Below are positions 36,401 to 47,250 of a stretch of 64,000 bases of DNA, in pieces. The number at the start of each line of letters is the position of its first letter. Within the stretch, counting starts at the first letter, position 1. The DNA lies in contig NC_088173.1 in NCBI RefSeq assembly GCF_028769735.1, forward strand, positions 24,740,038 to 24,804,037, in the 5' to 3' direction. The notes below the pieces were generated by a model. It was not told where the DNA came from, did not search any database, and worked only from the letters and a program-made list of their open reading frames with translations. The position numbers and the translations under genes are program-made. Source of the DNA: Zonotrichia leucophrys gambelii (Eukaryota > Chordata > Aves > Passeriformes > Passerellidae).

Positions 36401-38092
36401 ATTGATATTTCAGTATGGGAAACATCTCAGGCCACACTGAACAGAGATGGTGTTTTCTTCCTTCACAAAGATGCTGAGGGGGAGCTCATCAAGACCCAAA
36501 TGTCTTGAACTACGAATGATCTTGAAAACATATGAGACAAAACATTTAAATAATGACACTTTGACATTTTCAGAATGAAGGTTGTTTCAAAACTTACTCT
36601 TCAGAGTAAATGTATTTTAATATAAAAATTTTTTAAATTTTTGACAAGCAGAACTGTGTGGCAGTAAGGTATTTCTATGTCGAATGTTTCCCTTACCGCA
36701 AGGCTACTTCTTCAAATTTCATTTCATATGAAATTTTGAAATATGCTTCATTTCAATGTGAAAAGATATTTGAAGTGGAGGGATTTATGGGAAACAAACA
36801 AAAATTTCCTGTTTATTTGCAATTAAACCTTATCAGTCGAAGATCTGCTGCTTCTCCCAATCAAATTCTTAGATGAATAAAAAATGTCAGAAAGAGAATT
36901 ACATACAGATAAATGGATGTTTTCAGCAGCTCTTTTGTGCGCAGAAAAGGGAAGACTAAGAAATTAATTGAAATAACAATATAATTATGGCAAAATTTGT
37001 GCTCACGAGCATCAAGGCTGCACATTTGTGCAAAGGAGGTAAGATATGACAACCTGGGCTCCCTGATAGGTGGAGGTCACCTCCCCTGGCCTTGCAGGCT
37101 AAGTTACAAACATATGTATATACATATTTTCAAAATTTATATACGCTTTTCAAAATAAGTATATTTGAATCAAATCTTCTTGCATTTGAAAGCTACTGCT
37201 AGAATGCTGATTGTGCCTCAGCGCAGAATTGCAGCTCCAGCTGCCTGGGGCCAGGGCTCCCATCCTGTGCATGCAGGGGCAGCAGGCCAGGGCTGATGGT
37301 CTGTGGGGCACAAGCAGAGACCCATCTCTGCTCCAGGGAACTTTACTGTTCCAGAAATAAATGCAGCCTGTCCCCTTCACAGCATGGGTCATTGTAGGGG
37401 GTGGAGCACAAGCAATCCCCCTGTGCTTTATCACCTGAGAGGTTTGGTTTGTCTTGGGGGCTGCTGGGCACCCTTCTTGTCTTCCTGTCTGAAAAAGGAT
37501 GGCTCCTTCCTATGGAGAAATATTTTGGGTGGATGGTAGGTCAGCACAGAAAGAAGTACTGCATTCCCAGGATGTGCCTCAATTTGGCAAGAGACTTAAG
37601 AAAACATGTAAAATATTAAGATTATGAAGGGCCCTTTTAGCTTCAGAGGTGGTTAAAACCCTGCTGTTATCCCTGCTGACTGAATTCAAATCAGACAACA
37701 TAAGACGTCACATTTTTTAACATTGGCATGAGCCAAACATTATTAAGAGAGTGCTGGGGAGCAAGCCACTTGGGCAGAAACCAGTGGGACGAAGAGAAAA
37801 TGTTACAAGGTCAGCTGTAAACCAAAAAGTTTCCTCAGCTGAGGAAAGAGAGCCAGGAGCAGGAGAAAGGCTGTGCTGGGCGCCCATGAACCATTAGGCA
37901 GGAATCAGAGAAGCCCTTGCTGCCAGCATCAGTTCATCCATTACATGAGTGACAGATTTATTTTCTGGTAACACCTTCTCATGAACTCTAGGGATACTCT
38001 TGCATGTTATTTCCTGCTGAGACAACTAACCCAAGAGCGTGACACTGGTGTTTTTTTCTTTTCCATGTGTACACAGTGATGGTGAATCATGA
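21351..38092 (+). CDS. TMEM154: TMEM154, transmembrane protein 154, six coding exons, 189 aa
   Basis: The coding sequence joins 21351-21417, 29597-29908, 31607-31634, 32784-32869, 34297-34357 and 38077-38092 (570 nt). Every junction is GT-AG and phase-consistent. The product is a small type I membrane protein of poorly known function; in sheep, variants affect susceptibility to ovine lentivirus. Visible parts: signal peptide of about 22 residues (MRGPAMLALLSALALAAG); Ser/Thr/Asp-rich, probably O-glycosylated ectodomain (about 23-94); one transmembrane helix (about 95-117, ILIYVVPVALLVLLILLI); basic stop-transfer HHKRKKSK (118-125); and an acidic cytoplasmic tail with ENVKSPIFEED, SVMEIEMEELDKWMNSM and the terminal NPSDGES. 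The tail closely matches mammalian TMEM154, whereas the ectodomain has diverged. Human TMEM154 is about 183 aa. A short juxtamembrane segment known in human (about 13 residues) was not found, and exon 2 can splice directly to the 31607 exon in frame. Confidence 0.92.
21418..29596 (+). other. TMEM154: TMEM154 intron 1
   Basis: The intron is GTGAGT...TTTGACAG and about 8.2 kb long. It contains a MIR-type SINE relic (about 28210-28375). Open frames inside it are short and without motifs. GC-richer patches near 22.7-23.2, 26.7-27.0 and 27.5-27.8 kb hold nothing I can name. Confidence 0.85.
28210..28375 (+). mobile_element. MIR-type SINE relic
   Basis: The sequence has the order typical of the MIR core: CCTCATTTGTAAAATGGAGA at 28280-28299, then a GATGATAACTG segment, CTCTCAGGGCCATTATGAAG, ATTAATGTG and finally AAAATGCTAAGTACT. 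This matches the familiar MIR consensus (cctcatctgtaaaatgggga ... agggttgttgtgaggattaa ...) in plus orientation, with the divergence expected of an amniote-age element. Confidence 0.75.
29597..29908 (+). CDS. TMEM154: TMEM154 coding exon 2 (ectodomain and transmembrane helix)
   Basis: The exon is 312 nt, phase 1 to phase 1, with acceptor TATTTGACAG and donor CAAG|GTAAAT. It encodes a Ser/Thr/Asp/Glu-rich ectodomain, the transmembrane helix and the basic stop-transfer sequence. Reading on into the intron soon gives a non-conserved frame, which supports the donor. Confidence 0.92.
29909..31606 (+). other. TMEM154: TMEM154 intron 2
   Basis: The intron is GTAAAT...TTTTCCAG. I searched it for the short extra exon expected from mammalian TMEM154 (length a multiple of 3, phase 1 to 1) and found none. 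A strong polypyrimidine tract with TTGCAG at 31267-31280 looks like an acceptor, but no in-phase donor gives a sensible exon. Confidence 0.8.
31607..31634 (+). CDS. TMEM154: TMEM154 coding exon 3 (28-nt micro-exon, DELGSENVK)
   Basis: This 28-nt exon encodes ELGSENVK, a conserved piece of the TMEM154 cytoplasmic tail. The acceptor is CTTCTTTTCCAG and the donor AAAAG|GTAAAT. Entering at phase 1 it forms codon GAT with exon 2, and leaving at phase 2 it forms AGT (Ser) with exon 4. Confidence 0.88.
31635..32783 (+). other. TMEM154: TMEM154 intron 3
   Basis: The intron is GTAAAT...CTTCTCTCAAG and about 1.15 kb long, with no recognisable feature. Confidence 0.85.
32784..32869 (+). CDS. TMEM154: TMEM154 coding exon 4 (conserved acidic tail block)
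   Basis: The exon encodes PIFEEDTPSVMEIEMEELDK followed by WMNSMNKN, the most conserved part of the family. The donor used (AATG|GTACAC at 32870) is set by the reading frame. A second GT 7 bp downstream (ACG|GTAACC at 32877) is a competing donor that would shift the frame. Confidence 0.92.
32870..34296 (+). other. TMEM154: TMEM154 intron 4
   Basis: The intron is GTACAC...CTTTTCCAG, with no recognisable feature apart from a short GT microsatellite near 33927-33938. Confidence 0.85.
34297..34357 (+). CDS. TMEM154: TMEM154 coding exon 5
   Basis: The exon is 61 nt, entered at phase 1 (completing Gly165) and left at phase 2. It encodes DCECLPTVREEEKESIANP, matching the C-terminal acidic tail of TMEM154. 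The acceptor is CCCTTTTCCAG and the donor CCAAG|GTACTT. Confidence 0.9.
34358..38076 (+). other. TMEM154: TMEM154 intron 5
   Basis: The intron is about 3.7 kb, GTACTT...TGTGTACACAG. It contains a GC-richer stretch at about 34.6-35.3 kb that might be an old mobile-element remnant I cannot classify. A possible second MIR-like fragment lies near 36020-36065 (CCAACTGTAAAATAGAG), but it is too short to call. Confidence 0.8.
38077..38092 (+). CDS. TMEM154: TMEM154 coding exon 6 (terminal SDGES and stop)
   Basis: The first base completes Ser185 and is followed by GATGGTGAATCATGA, giving the C-terminus NPSDGES. Human TMEM154 ends in almost the same residues, which confirms the exon despite its size. 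The stop codon is 38090-38092. Confidence 0.88.
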
Positions 38093-38908
38093 AGTCCTCA
38101 GGACAGCAAAGAACTGGCTAAAGGGATGCAGAACATAAGCTCATCATCCTCCAGATATTGGAAGAACTGGATTTAAATATAAGTCATCTCAAAAGGCCAG
38201 AGAAGCAAATGCTTTTGTTGTCTTCTGCTTCATATGGTCTTCAGAAAGGAAACATCGCCAAGGGAAAAGAAGAAAATAAAAAGAAGGGAAAAAAAAAAGA
38301 AAATAAAGAAAAGCACTCTAGCAAGATTAATGACTCATTTAAATTCTTTTTGCAATGAGATTCACCCCAAATCAAGAGAAACCCCTGCAGAACGTTCTCA
38401 AAGTAGTCCATATTTCTGTCTAGTTCCACAGTTGTGTATTGTGCAGCACTTAAAACCAATTCTGTTCCAGGTTTGGTTTCTTCAGTTTGGTTTGGTTTTG
38501 TGGGTATTTTTTCAGTGTCCATAATTCTGACTGCCCTGGTTTGGTGGATGTGAAGCTCATGCCTATGCAATGTTTATTTCTCAATTTGCTTTTTCTGAGC
38601 AGTGCACTGATTTGCACAGGACTGCTGTTGGGGGGTACCAGGCTAGGACTGCCAGACCAGCTCTGAGCACAGACAGCAGCTGAAATGCCTCTCAAAGCAA
38701 TAGCCAGAAGTGACTGCAGCCCAGCCAGGGCACAGACTCTGCAGAGTGCTTAAAGGCCCTGTAGAAGTGGCAAGTATTATTTTGAGACTGCCTTTCAGTT
38801 TGTTTTCTCCATAGACGAGTGCCCTAGGCTAGCTCTCCCTGTGTAACTCTTCTCCCTGCCCAGGGCTATTCTCTAACCACCTACTTCAGGAATATTCAAC
38901 TTAAAAAC

Positions 38909-38942
38909 ATCTCTCTCTCTCTTTTTTTTTTTTTTCTTTTTA
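38909..38942. repeat. (CT)n plus poly-T simple repeat
   Basis: About six CT dinucleotides are followed by roughly 14 T residues and CTTTTT. This is a pyrimidine tract inside the presumed TMEM154 3' UTR. Confidence 0.7.
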
Positions 38943-41909
38943 ATGAGTGAGGTTGAAAAATGGAACAATTCGCATTAAATACAGATTTAGATAAGCATGT
39001 GTTATGCATAACTACTTGGTCAAGGTTTTCAGATACAGGAGGTTTTCTGCTGCTTCTGTCTTTAAATACTGAGCCTGCAATACCTGAAAGACAAGGACTT
39101 CTAAGTGTGCCCAGCCACTTTTAGTTACAACGAAAAAAATCAGACTCCTGGCATACCTCAAGGTGGGAATATGAATGATGTAACTGTGTCCACTGATTTT
39201 AGATAGCATGTCTCTTAGGGATCAGACCTTAATTATGTAACACACATAAAAATGAATCTTTGTTTGGGCAAAGTTTCTCTTACCTTATTTAAGATAGCAG
39301 TTTCATATCTCACCATATCTTATGTCCTACCTATCCTCATATTCTATTTAAATATATAATGCCTTCCCACTCAATACATGTTTAATATGATCAGGTTTTT
39401 TTGCCTGCAAATAATTCACTAATAAGTTACCATGCATAGCTTGATTAAAGAGAGAAAACAAATGCCCCAAGCCTCTGTGATGGCATCTAAGTATCACTAG
39501 CAGCTGACAGAGGATGGTTCAGCTTTGTGAATAATTAAAGACATGTCAAAATACAGAAGGAAAAAATGTTTAGAGCTAACCATATTCATTCATTATTGAA
39601 TTTAAATTGATTAGTAATTTCCTCAAAGAATAAAAATTTTTCCCTGTGTGGATGATTTTTAACTTTGAAAGAAGTGTTTCAAGGTCATCTTTCACAACTT
39701 TTTTTTAAACATTTCCACTATTTCCTGACAGTAAACCCATCATGTAGAATATTGGTTTAAAAGAATGAACCAACTCCCAGAGGTGGTGTTGTATCATTGT
39801 GTGGCTAACTCAGTTCTGGTACACCGATGACCCATTTGATATCAGAGCAATGCCCCAACTCAGTTTGCTGTGGCATTTGAAAGGAGCCTGTGTTGTAGGT
39901 GTTGATGGTTTGGGGTTAATGTTAATTCTAGATGGTCCTCCTCTCAAATAAGAGGCTGTACAGCTCCAAATAACTTTCTCAGAGATTAAGTTTCATTTAT
40001 ATGTTTTATTTTTCAAGTTTACCTGGAGAGAATGTATTTTCTGTAAACTTAGTGCCATTAAGCACCAGTTCTTATTCCAGCGCTCATCATTGATCCATCT
40101 CTATGTAAAGCTTTAAAATCAGTTTTGTCCAGAAGTAATGTCTAGGTTCAAGGTTTACAATTATTCATGTCACTTAGCTTGTCTAAATTCTGGCATGCTA
40201 GAAAATTTATTTGCCTCTTCAGGAACTTTTCTTGGCCTTTAAAAATACAAAACAATGCTTTGGGTACTTCCTTGGCCAATTCTGACAGAAATTTTCTCTA
40301 TCTGCTGATTTCTAAAAGTCCAAATTTAATATAAGCTGCATTACTATTGAAAAATGTGCCATTCCATCAAATCTCACCTGTCTTTAGGTCCTGTCCTCCT
40401 TGTGTGAAACAGACCGAGGGTGAAGCAATTTGCATTTCAGTATAGTTATGGATATTTCCCTCAGCACTAGACAAATACAATTTTTAGTATTTCTCTTTTT
40501 CCTGAACATTTATACATAACTTTTATTCTTCCCCTAGCCCTAAACTAAGGAGGGGATCACTCATCCATCCGCACTGCTCCCTGCCACCCCACTGGTCCCT
40601 CTCTCTGGTCATCACCTCCACACTGAGGTCTGCATTGCCACAGGCACTGCCCAGCTCCTGCCCTCTCACTGAAGCCCAGCCTTTCTGTGAAGGAGGTTCA
40701 GGGCTGCAGCTGCATCAGGGGCACGGCTTTGGCCCCTCTCCTCCCTCACCCCATTTGGTATTTCCCTCTAATGCTCGCCCGTGTGCCCCTTGCTCTCCTG
40801 CTTGTTTCATACTATTCATCAGTTCCTGGTCATTTCCTTTTGCACAGTTTTGCCTCAGTACTTTAATTTTGTGGGTGGATTGAATTACATGGGATTTAGG
40901 CCATTTCACACCTACATTAATACAGCCAAAGCTTTATAATATTCCCTTTCAAGAGTATTAACTGTATACCTTCTGTTGATGCACCTTCATTTTTCCTAAA
41001 TCATTCACACAGTCAGGTCCTCTAACCCACAAAATAAAAAGAAGAGCAACCAGACAGCAGATAAGATAGCAGCAAACTCTCAAAATTATTTTATCACTGT
41101 GCACTAAGTGATATCACTGTGCATTAAGCCTCTGTGGTAATATCCTCATTGTTAGCCTGATCTGAACCCATCTCACCATCACCCTGCAACATCCACCTGT
41201 AACTGATAAGTTATCATCCCTCAGCAGAAAATGAGAAAAAGCATGGAAACAGGAAGTGTCTCCCAACATGTACTGTTCTAAAATGTTTCACAAATGTGAT
41301 GATCCCAAAGGAAATGATACCTCTTCTTCCATTTTCTTCAATAATTTCAGCAGTTATCCAGCACTTCAAGGCAATTTGACATCTCATTTACAGAGTGAGG
41401 CCTTTTTGTCCTGCAGAAAAGCTACAGATCCAAAGGAGGCTTTGTCTGAGAAATATATAGGTAATAACAAGGGTAATTAAAAATCAGCACCTCTCCTAGA
41501 TATGCTAAAAATCAGTATCTTCACAAAATAGAAATACCTCCTCCATAAAGTTACAAACATAAGGTTGCTGATATTACCAGCAGCTAATTAATTCCATAAG
41601 AGTCCTGCACTTGTAAAGCACACAGCCTGAACATTAACCTCAGCAAAAAGGAACAATTTTATGGTTTCCACATAATCATAAGTTTCGTAGATAACTCTTG
41701 GTCTGAGATTAAAAAAATATTTTTTTTGTAATGCTAAACTCATTGGGGGACCCTAAATTGAACTTTTGTAACCTTTCTGATGTGAAATTGCTGTGTATTC
41801 AACTGTTTTATCAAATAGCTGTTTCAAATTATTTTGTAATGTAAATATTTGAAAGACACAATATTGCTTAATTGTATATAAGAGTTTGAGATTTTAAACA
41901 GCTTGTTCT

Positions 41910-41915
41910 AATAAA
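41910..41915 (+). terminator. TMEM154: Probable TMEM154 poly(A) signal AATAAA
   Basis: TTCTAATAAAGTTTTGAGTG is followed within 30 bp by GT/T-rich sequence (GGTTCTGTTTTTT), the usual downstream element of a cleavage site. It is the strongest 3'-end signal after the TMEM154 stop codon. Confidence 0.6.
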
Positions 41916-42084
41916 GTTTTGAGTGTATACAGGTTCTGTTTTTTCCATAGTCCTGCTAATCCACTCAAGTATATGGATGCTAATTACTTGTTATTGATGC
42001 TACTCAGGCCTGAGAACATGTGCACAGCTGTATATGGTACATAGATATCTTACTCTTACCAGATCTCTAATATTCAGGACAGCC

Positions 42085-42106
42085 AAAAAAAAAAAAAAAA
42101 AAAAAA
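42085..42106. repeat. Poly-A run (22 A)
   Basis: 22 consecutive A residues lie about 170 bp past the TMEM154 poly(A) signal. No SINE-like body or target-site duplication was seen beside it, so it is called a simple homopolymer. Confidence 0.75.
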
Positions 42107-43189
42107 GAGCTGCATTATATTTAATTATATGTTTGTTGGGATATTTCAGATTGTTTATATCAATAGATCAATTCTGACTCCAGGGAAAGTAGTGAATTAC
42201 TTCCAGGATTTGTCCTTGGGTGACTGTTGCCATCTTAAATGATCAATCATTTCTCAGGTTATTTCAGTTAAAACACTCAAATGGGAGTCTCCAAGTTGGT
42301 AGACCTGCTAAAGTAATTTTCAGTGGATTTAAGGGAAAAGGAAGAAAAAGATTAAAAAGAGACATGTATTTCCAACAAGAGGATTAGAAAATATTAATGA
42401 AGTAAAGCATTACTTTCATCTATTTTTGCAACAGACAATTTCATTAGAGAGGTGTATAATGGCTGGGGAGTATCCAGAAAGCTGGAGACAGTGTTTATTC
42501 TATTTAATGCTCTTAATGTTCAAACAACCTCAGTATGAGAGCTTCATAGCAATGAGCAGGCAGAAACCAGCCACCTCTTTCTCCCTCTCTCTCTTTCCTA
42601 GACATCACATCAGCAAGGCACTTGTCTAAGGCACAACCTTAGAAATCTGCATTTTGGGGCAATGCTTGTCTAGTTCTCAAGGGAGGTGCAAAAGAGGACG
42701 TGACTACGAAGTCCCCGAAGGTGTTGTGACACCTTGGGGAGTAGCACAGTTACTCTCCTGTCCCCAGCACTCTCTCTTGTCCCACTCTACTCCTCCTAGA
42801 ACCATCGTGCTGACCCACAGGGGGGCAGGGGCTCCTCAAATTTGCTCTAAATGTGCGCTAAATGTGCGCTAAAACACGGCTGGAAGGGGTCGTGGGAAAC
42901 CTGGCTTGGCAGGGGGTTTGAGGGGACAGCAAAGGACACATCCTGCACCAACGTGGTAATACATCCCAAGCACTTGCCCTCTGCTCTGGCTTTTGGAATG
43001 GTTAAAGTTGTACTTTCTGTGAATATCAGTGACTAGAAAATAGTAGCAGCATGGTCTGCTGAGACTCCCATTCCCTTCCAGTGAGGTTGCTCCAGGTCTG
43101 GTTTTGTGCTGGATCAGTTCTCTGGCCTCATTTTGAGCAGGATTTCACAAGTCCAGTAAACTACTATAAACAGGTGAATTGTGCACCAA

Positions 43190-43760
43190 AGCAGCGGCTT
43201 TCCAGACAGTGCCTGGAATCTCGCCCAGCTCTCAGAAAAGGAGCATTTCTGGTTTGCCGGGGTCTCTCCCAGGCGTACCTCGGCTCAGGGCGCCCACTTT
43301 GCTCTGCCTCGATGCATCCATCTCCGGCCCGAAAGGCTGCGGTGACTGCCACCCCCAGGAGGCAGCCCTGCCCTGCATCTCCTGCACGGAGCTGGCTCCT
43401 CTGGCCGGCAGAAGGAGCCCGGGGCTGGGGCAGTGTGCCCTGGCGGCAGTGCCTGCAGCGCAGGGACAGCAGAGGGGCTGCTCTGTCCCCACTGATCGCC
43501 CGCTTTGCTCCCCAGGTTTGGCCCGGGCTCGCAGCAAAGGGGGACCCAAGCAACGCCGTGTGGGGAGCGGCGCTGCCCCTCGCTCCGGGGCTCGCTGCGC
43601 TGGGGGCTGCTCTAAGGGCATCACCCCATGGGGTGACACTGCTCAGTGCCACAGGCACAGGGAACCCGCCCACAGCGGTCACCCACAGACCCAGATGGAC
43701 GTGGGGACGCGGTTTGGACTCCCACAGCACGCCAGAGATGGGTCATCTGCAGCCTGACCT
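43190..43760. other. Orphan GC-rich, CpG-containing island
   Basis: A sharp GC-rich block sits in AT-rich surroundings between TMEM154 and FBXW7. Frames are open on both strands. The longest plus frame with an ATG runs from 43312 to 43914 (200 codons), and a minus frame of 188 codons covers 43164-43730. Neither shows a protein family motif, and both are rich in Ala, Pro, Arg and Gly, as expected of GC-rich non-coding DNA. It might be a distal promoter, an enhancer or an lncRNA exon. Confidence 0.5.
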
Positions 43761-44268
43761 TTTCAGCCTGACTGGTCAGGCAGACCAGCCCAAACTGTAC
43801 AAGAATATTCTTGTGAAAGCATTGAAAATTATACATACAGCTCGTATTTTTACCATTTCCCTCAAAAAAGGCTTCTCTCCAGTACAGACTGCAAGGCTGG
43901 GCCGAATTCTTTAACTGCAGCATTAACTTTCTAAATATATTAACTTAAATAATTCCTAATAAGATTTTGTAGCAAAACAGGGGCAGTTTAAGAAATAACA
44001 AAAAGATGCAAACCTGGAATAAATACAAGCATTTTCTTTGGGAAAAATAAATAAATGCTTCTTATCCACTAGGCTGTGTGGTGTTCGTATAGGAAGTTAA
44101 AGCAGATCACAGAGCAACTTCCATGAGCAGGTTTATTTCAAAAATCTTGGTTCATTCAGTCACTATACAGACCTATCAAAGGCCTGTCTTTATGCAGAGG
44201 GAAAATAGGAGTCACGGAATACTAAAGTGGAAATCCCTCTGAAGGTGGCTCATCCAGGGTTTGGGTGA

Positions 44269-44328
44269 CAATGCTACAGGGTTACAATAGCATTGTACAA
44301 TTGCTACAGGGGTACAATAGCAATGGTA
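44269..44328. repeat. Two-copy tandem duplication, about 30-bp unit
   Basis: CAATGCTACAGGGTTACAAT... at 44269-44297 is followed directly by CAATTGCTACAGGGGTACAA... at 44298-44328. They differ by two 1-nt insertions and a few substitutions. Confidence 0.7.
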
Positions 44329-47170
44329 TAGGTGCCTGGGGAGCTGTGACCACTAGAGTATGCAGATAAAAGGGGTAATGAAGGAGAAATAATTAGGTGG
44401 ATGTATAATAAGAAGTTTATAACCCTAGAGGAAAACCAAGGATTTGTACAGCCATGCATTAGGCAGATTTACAGAAGAGATTTATTTTTAGAAAACACAT
44501 GAACAATGAAAGGCCTCTTTGCTGAAATTAAAATGCTAAGGTTAACTGTACTGCTAACACTTAATTTAATCATGGATAATTCTTTACAGTTTTCAGTTTT
44601 GTGAACAGTTCTGTAGACAACTTGAAAATATAAGAGCAGAACTTGTCCACTCATAAAAGACCATAGTCTAAAAAGGCCAGATCCTTGTGTTACCTCACTT
44701 GAGCCAAATCACTGAACTGAAAGCACAAACCAGAAGGAGGCATGAATTGAAGTATTATCCTTGTGCATTCCAGGAGCACGGGAAGAGCTGAGGTCTGGGG
44801 GAGGACTCGAAGGTCCAGGCAGGCAGCACAATAACCAGCTCCTCTCTGTTTTAGTTATTTATGCACAGAGTGCATCTATTCTGTGAAAACAAGATTAGTC
44901 ACAGGATCCTCAAGTTATTACTATTTATGGATATACATGTTAGCATAAAATACTAGCAGCCCCAAACTCCCCCCTCAGTTTTTGATGAAGAGTTATTTAT
45001 CTATTAATAATTAGGTTTAATGCTCCCATATACTAGACTTCAGAACTTGTTTACCCTGCTTCATGCCAAAGCTTCAAATGTATTAAAGGGGAAATTCATT
45101 ATTTTTGATTTATAATTATCTATGACAAGACAGATCTTAAACAAGAGCAGAAGAGAGCGGGAAATTATCTACTCATCCTCTGTTTATGCAACTACTACAA
45201 AGAGGCATGTGATGGCTTTGGCCACAATCCAGCTACCATTCATCTCTATAGGGCTCTTTCTATGACTATCATACAAGAACCATGGAGCCCTTTTTTATCT
45301 TCTACCAACTCAGGTGTAGACAAACCATTGCTCTCAGTCTACAGAGATCCCAAGATGGTGCCTCATGGCAAATGAGCTACTAAGTGACAGAACAAAACCC
45401 CTGGTTGATATATGGAATTATTGTTCTCCTGAAAATAAATTTTCCTGTAGCCTTGGTGACTCATTTTCCTTCCATCCCCAAATCATTAACTATCAACTGG
45501 GAAAGCCAACTACACTGGTGCAGCTCTGGGAAACCTAAGCCAAAAAAATAACCCAAACCAAAAAACCCAATCAAAAATAACCAAGTCAACCAAAACTTGT
45601 TTAAAACCAGTGACACTTGACAATTCAGTCATGCCAGCTCTGGAGCCAACGTGCTCCCTGGTGCAAGCCCTGTGCCCCGAGCAGGGGTGCACCTGCAGCA
45701 GCCACCTTGCACCATCATACCCAGGTGGGCTGGTGCAAGGGCTCGCCAGCCCAGGGGGCTTTGACAAAGTGCCTCCACACCCCAGCCAGCCCCAGACCCC
45801 CTCAAGCTCCAGCCCTGCAGCACTGTGGCAAATATGACTTGACAAGCAGGCCTTGGCACAGTCCCTGCCCGGCTCACGGCATCCCATCTCTGCCTGCCCC
45901 CATTCATTAAACCTCACAAAGGCACGGAGCAGTGAGGAGTTTGTCCCCACAGGAGACATGCTGGTCAGACATCTCCAGTTTTACTGTTAGGGTCTTTCCC
46001 ACATTACACTGGGGATCTGATTCAAAGTAGTTTGTAATTTTGTAGTCTTCAGCTCTTTGCCCCACCCAGTATCTATGTGGTTTTTCCTCCTCTCAGTCTA
46101 CTAAAAATGCCATGTACAAAAGCCTAACGGTTTCTTCCTCTCTTCTAGAAATGCTTTTTAGAGTTTTGACCTCATCCACACACATAAGCATTTTATTCCC
46201 AGTAGCTGGTAGTCTCATTACCCTTGTCTTACTTCGGACCACAAATTTATGGTTTTGTTTGCTGTTTTCTTGCATGCAATTCTGTGCCTTATTTATTTTC
46301 CTGATGTTTCTCTGCCTGCTGTCTTAACACAGTCCTTGATCTTAGAGAGACATGGCCTGCATCTTTTTTGCTTCAAAAAAAATCACTTCCCCTTGTGATT
46401 TTCCAGCAATAAACCTCTAACCTCTTTCAGAGTAATATGAAAATACATATATATTTTTTTACTTTCAGTCTGCATATTCTTGCATTTGTGCATATAAAAT
46501 ATTTTACACTTGAATATAAAGCTGAAATTAGAAATAATAAAACAAATTAATTGCTTGCATCCTCCCATCCATTCTAAACTACGTTTATAGAATTTATTCC
46601 ATTACTACATGAGCATCTCACTCCCTGGCTCCTAACCCAGCTGCCTTATAAATATAACAAAGCTTTCCTCCTGGTGTAATTTGCTGCTCTGTTTTTCTTC
46701 CCCTTTCACCTCACTCTGCAACTCGATTATCCATAGGGAGTGGCACGGGGCTGCAGCAGGGAGCTTTGGCTGTCTCTTCTGGCAGCAGGGGATAATTCAG
46801 AGCAGGATGGAGTCTGTGCCAGGTTATACTGGGGCTGGGTTTTACTCCTCCTAGGTTTGAACAGGGAAGAAGCAGAAATATGTCTTAAAGCCCTGTCATT
46901 CCACCCGTACAAAGGACACTGAAATCACTACCCAGTTGCAAATTCAATTTGTCATTTTTTCTGAGACAAAGGCAACAGAGGCATTATACCATCCCCTTCC
47001 CCAAGGCAGGGTCACCTCCCTGGGTGCAGTGTAGTGTTTTTCCAGCTGCATCCCTTCCCTGCTGGGCAGTCACACAGCTTCCAGAGCAGGGCTGCACACC
47101 TCCTCTCCCCCAGCCCGACAGCTCCAGCAGCTGATCTGTCAGTGCTGGGAGTTACTGACAGCATTCAGCC

Positions 47171-47250
47171 TGAGCACAGCAGCTAAGAGTGGCACAGAGA
47201 ACATTTCAAATGAGCAGAGCAGCTAAGAGTGGCACAGAGAACATTTCAAA
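47171..47250. repeat. Two-copy tandem duplication, exact 40-bp unit with one mismatch
   Basis: The units 47171-47210 and 47211-47250 (starting TGAGCACAGC and TGAGCAGAGC) are identical except for one base. This indicates a recent tandem duplication. Confidence 0.9.

Larger units (their letters stand above)
38093..41935 (+). other. TMEM154: TMEM154 3' untranslated region (inferred extent about 3.8 kb)
   Basis: There is no coding sequence after the stop. The region has a purine-rich stretch (38265-38315), a (CT)n/poly-T tract (38909-38942) and several internal AATAAA hexamers (for example near 38275 and 39629). The best-placed signal is at 41910. The extent is inferred from that signal. Shorter isoforms are possible. 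Confidence 0.55.

Noticed and set aside
42085..42106. Poly-A run as the tail of a retroposed gene or SINE
   Set aside because: No element body, internal promoter boxes or target-site duplications were recognised around it.
43081..43914. Frame of 277 codons as a novel gene
   Set aside because: The first 77 codons depend on a GTG start. From the first ATG (43312) the product is Ala/Pro/Arg/Gly-rich without motifs, and the opposite strand is equally open. Kept only as an orphan GC island.
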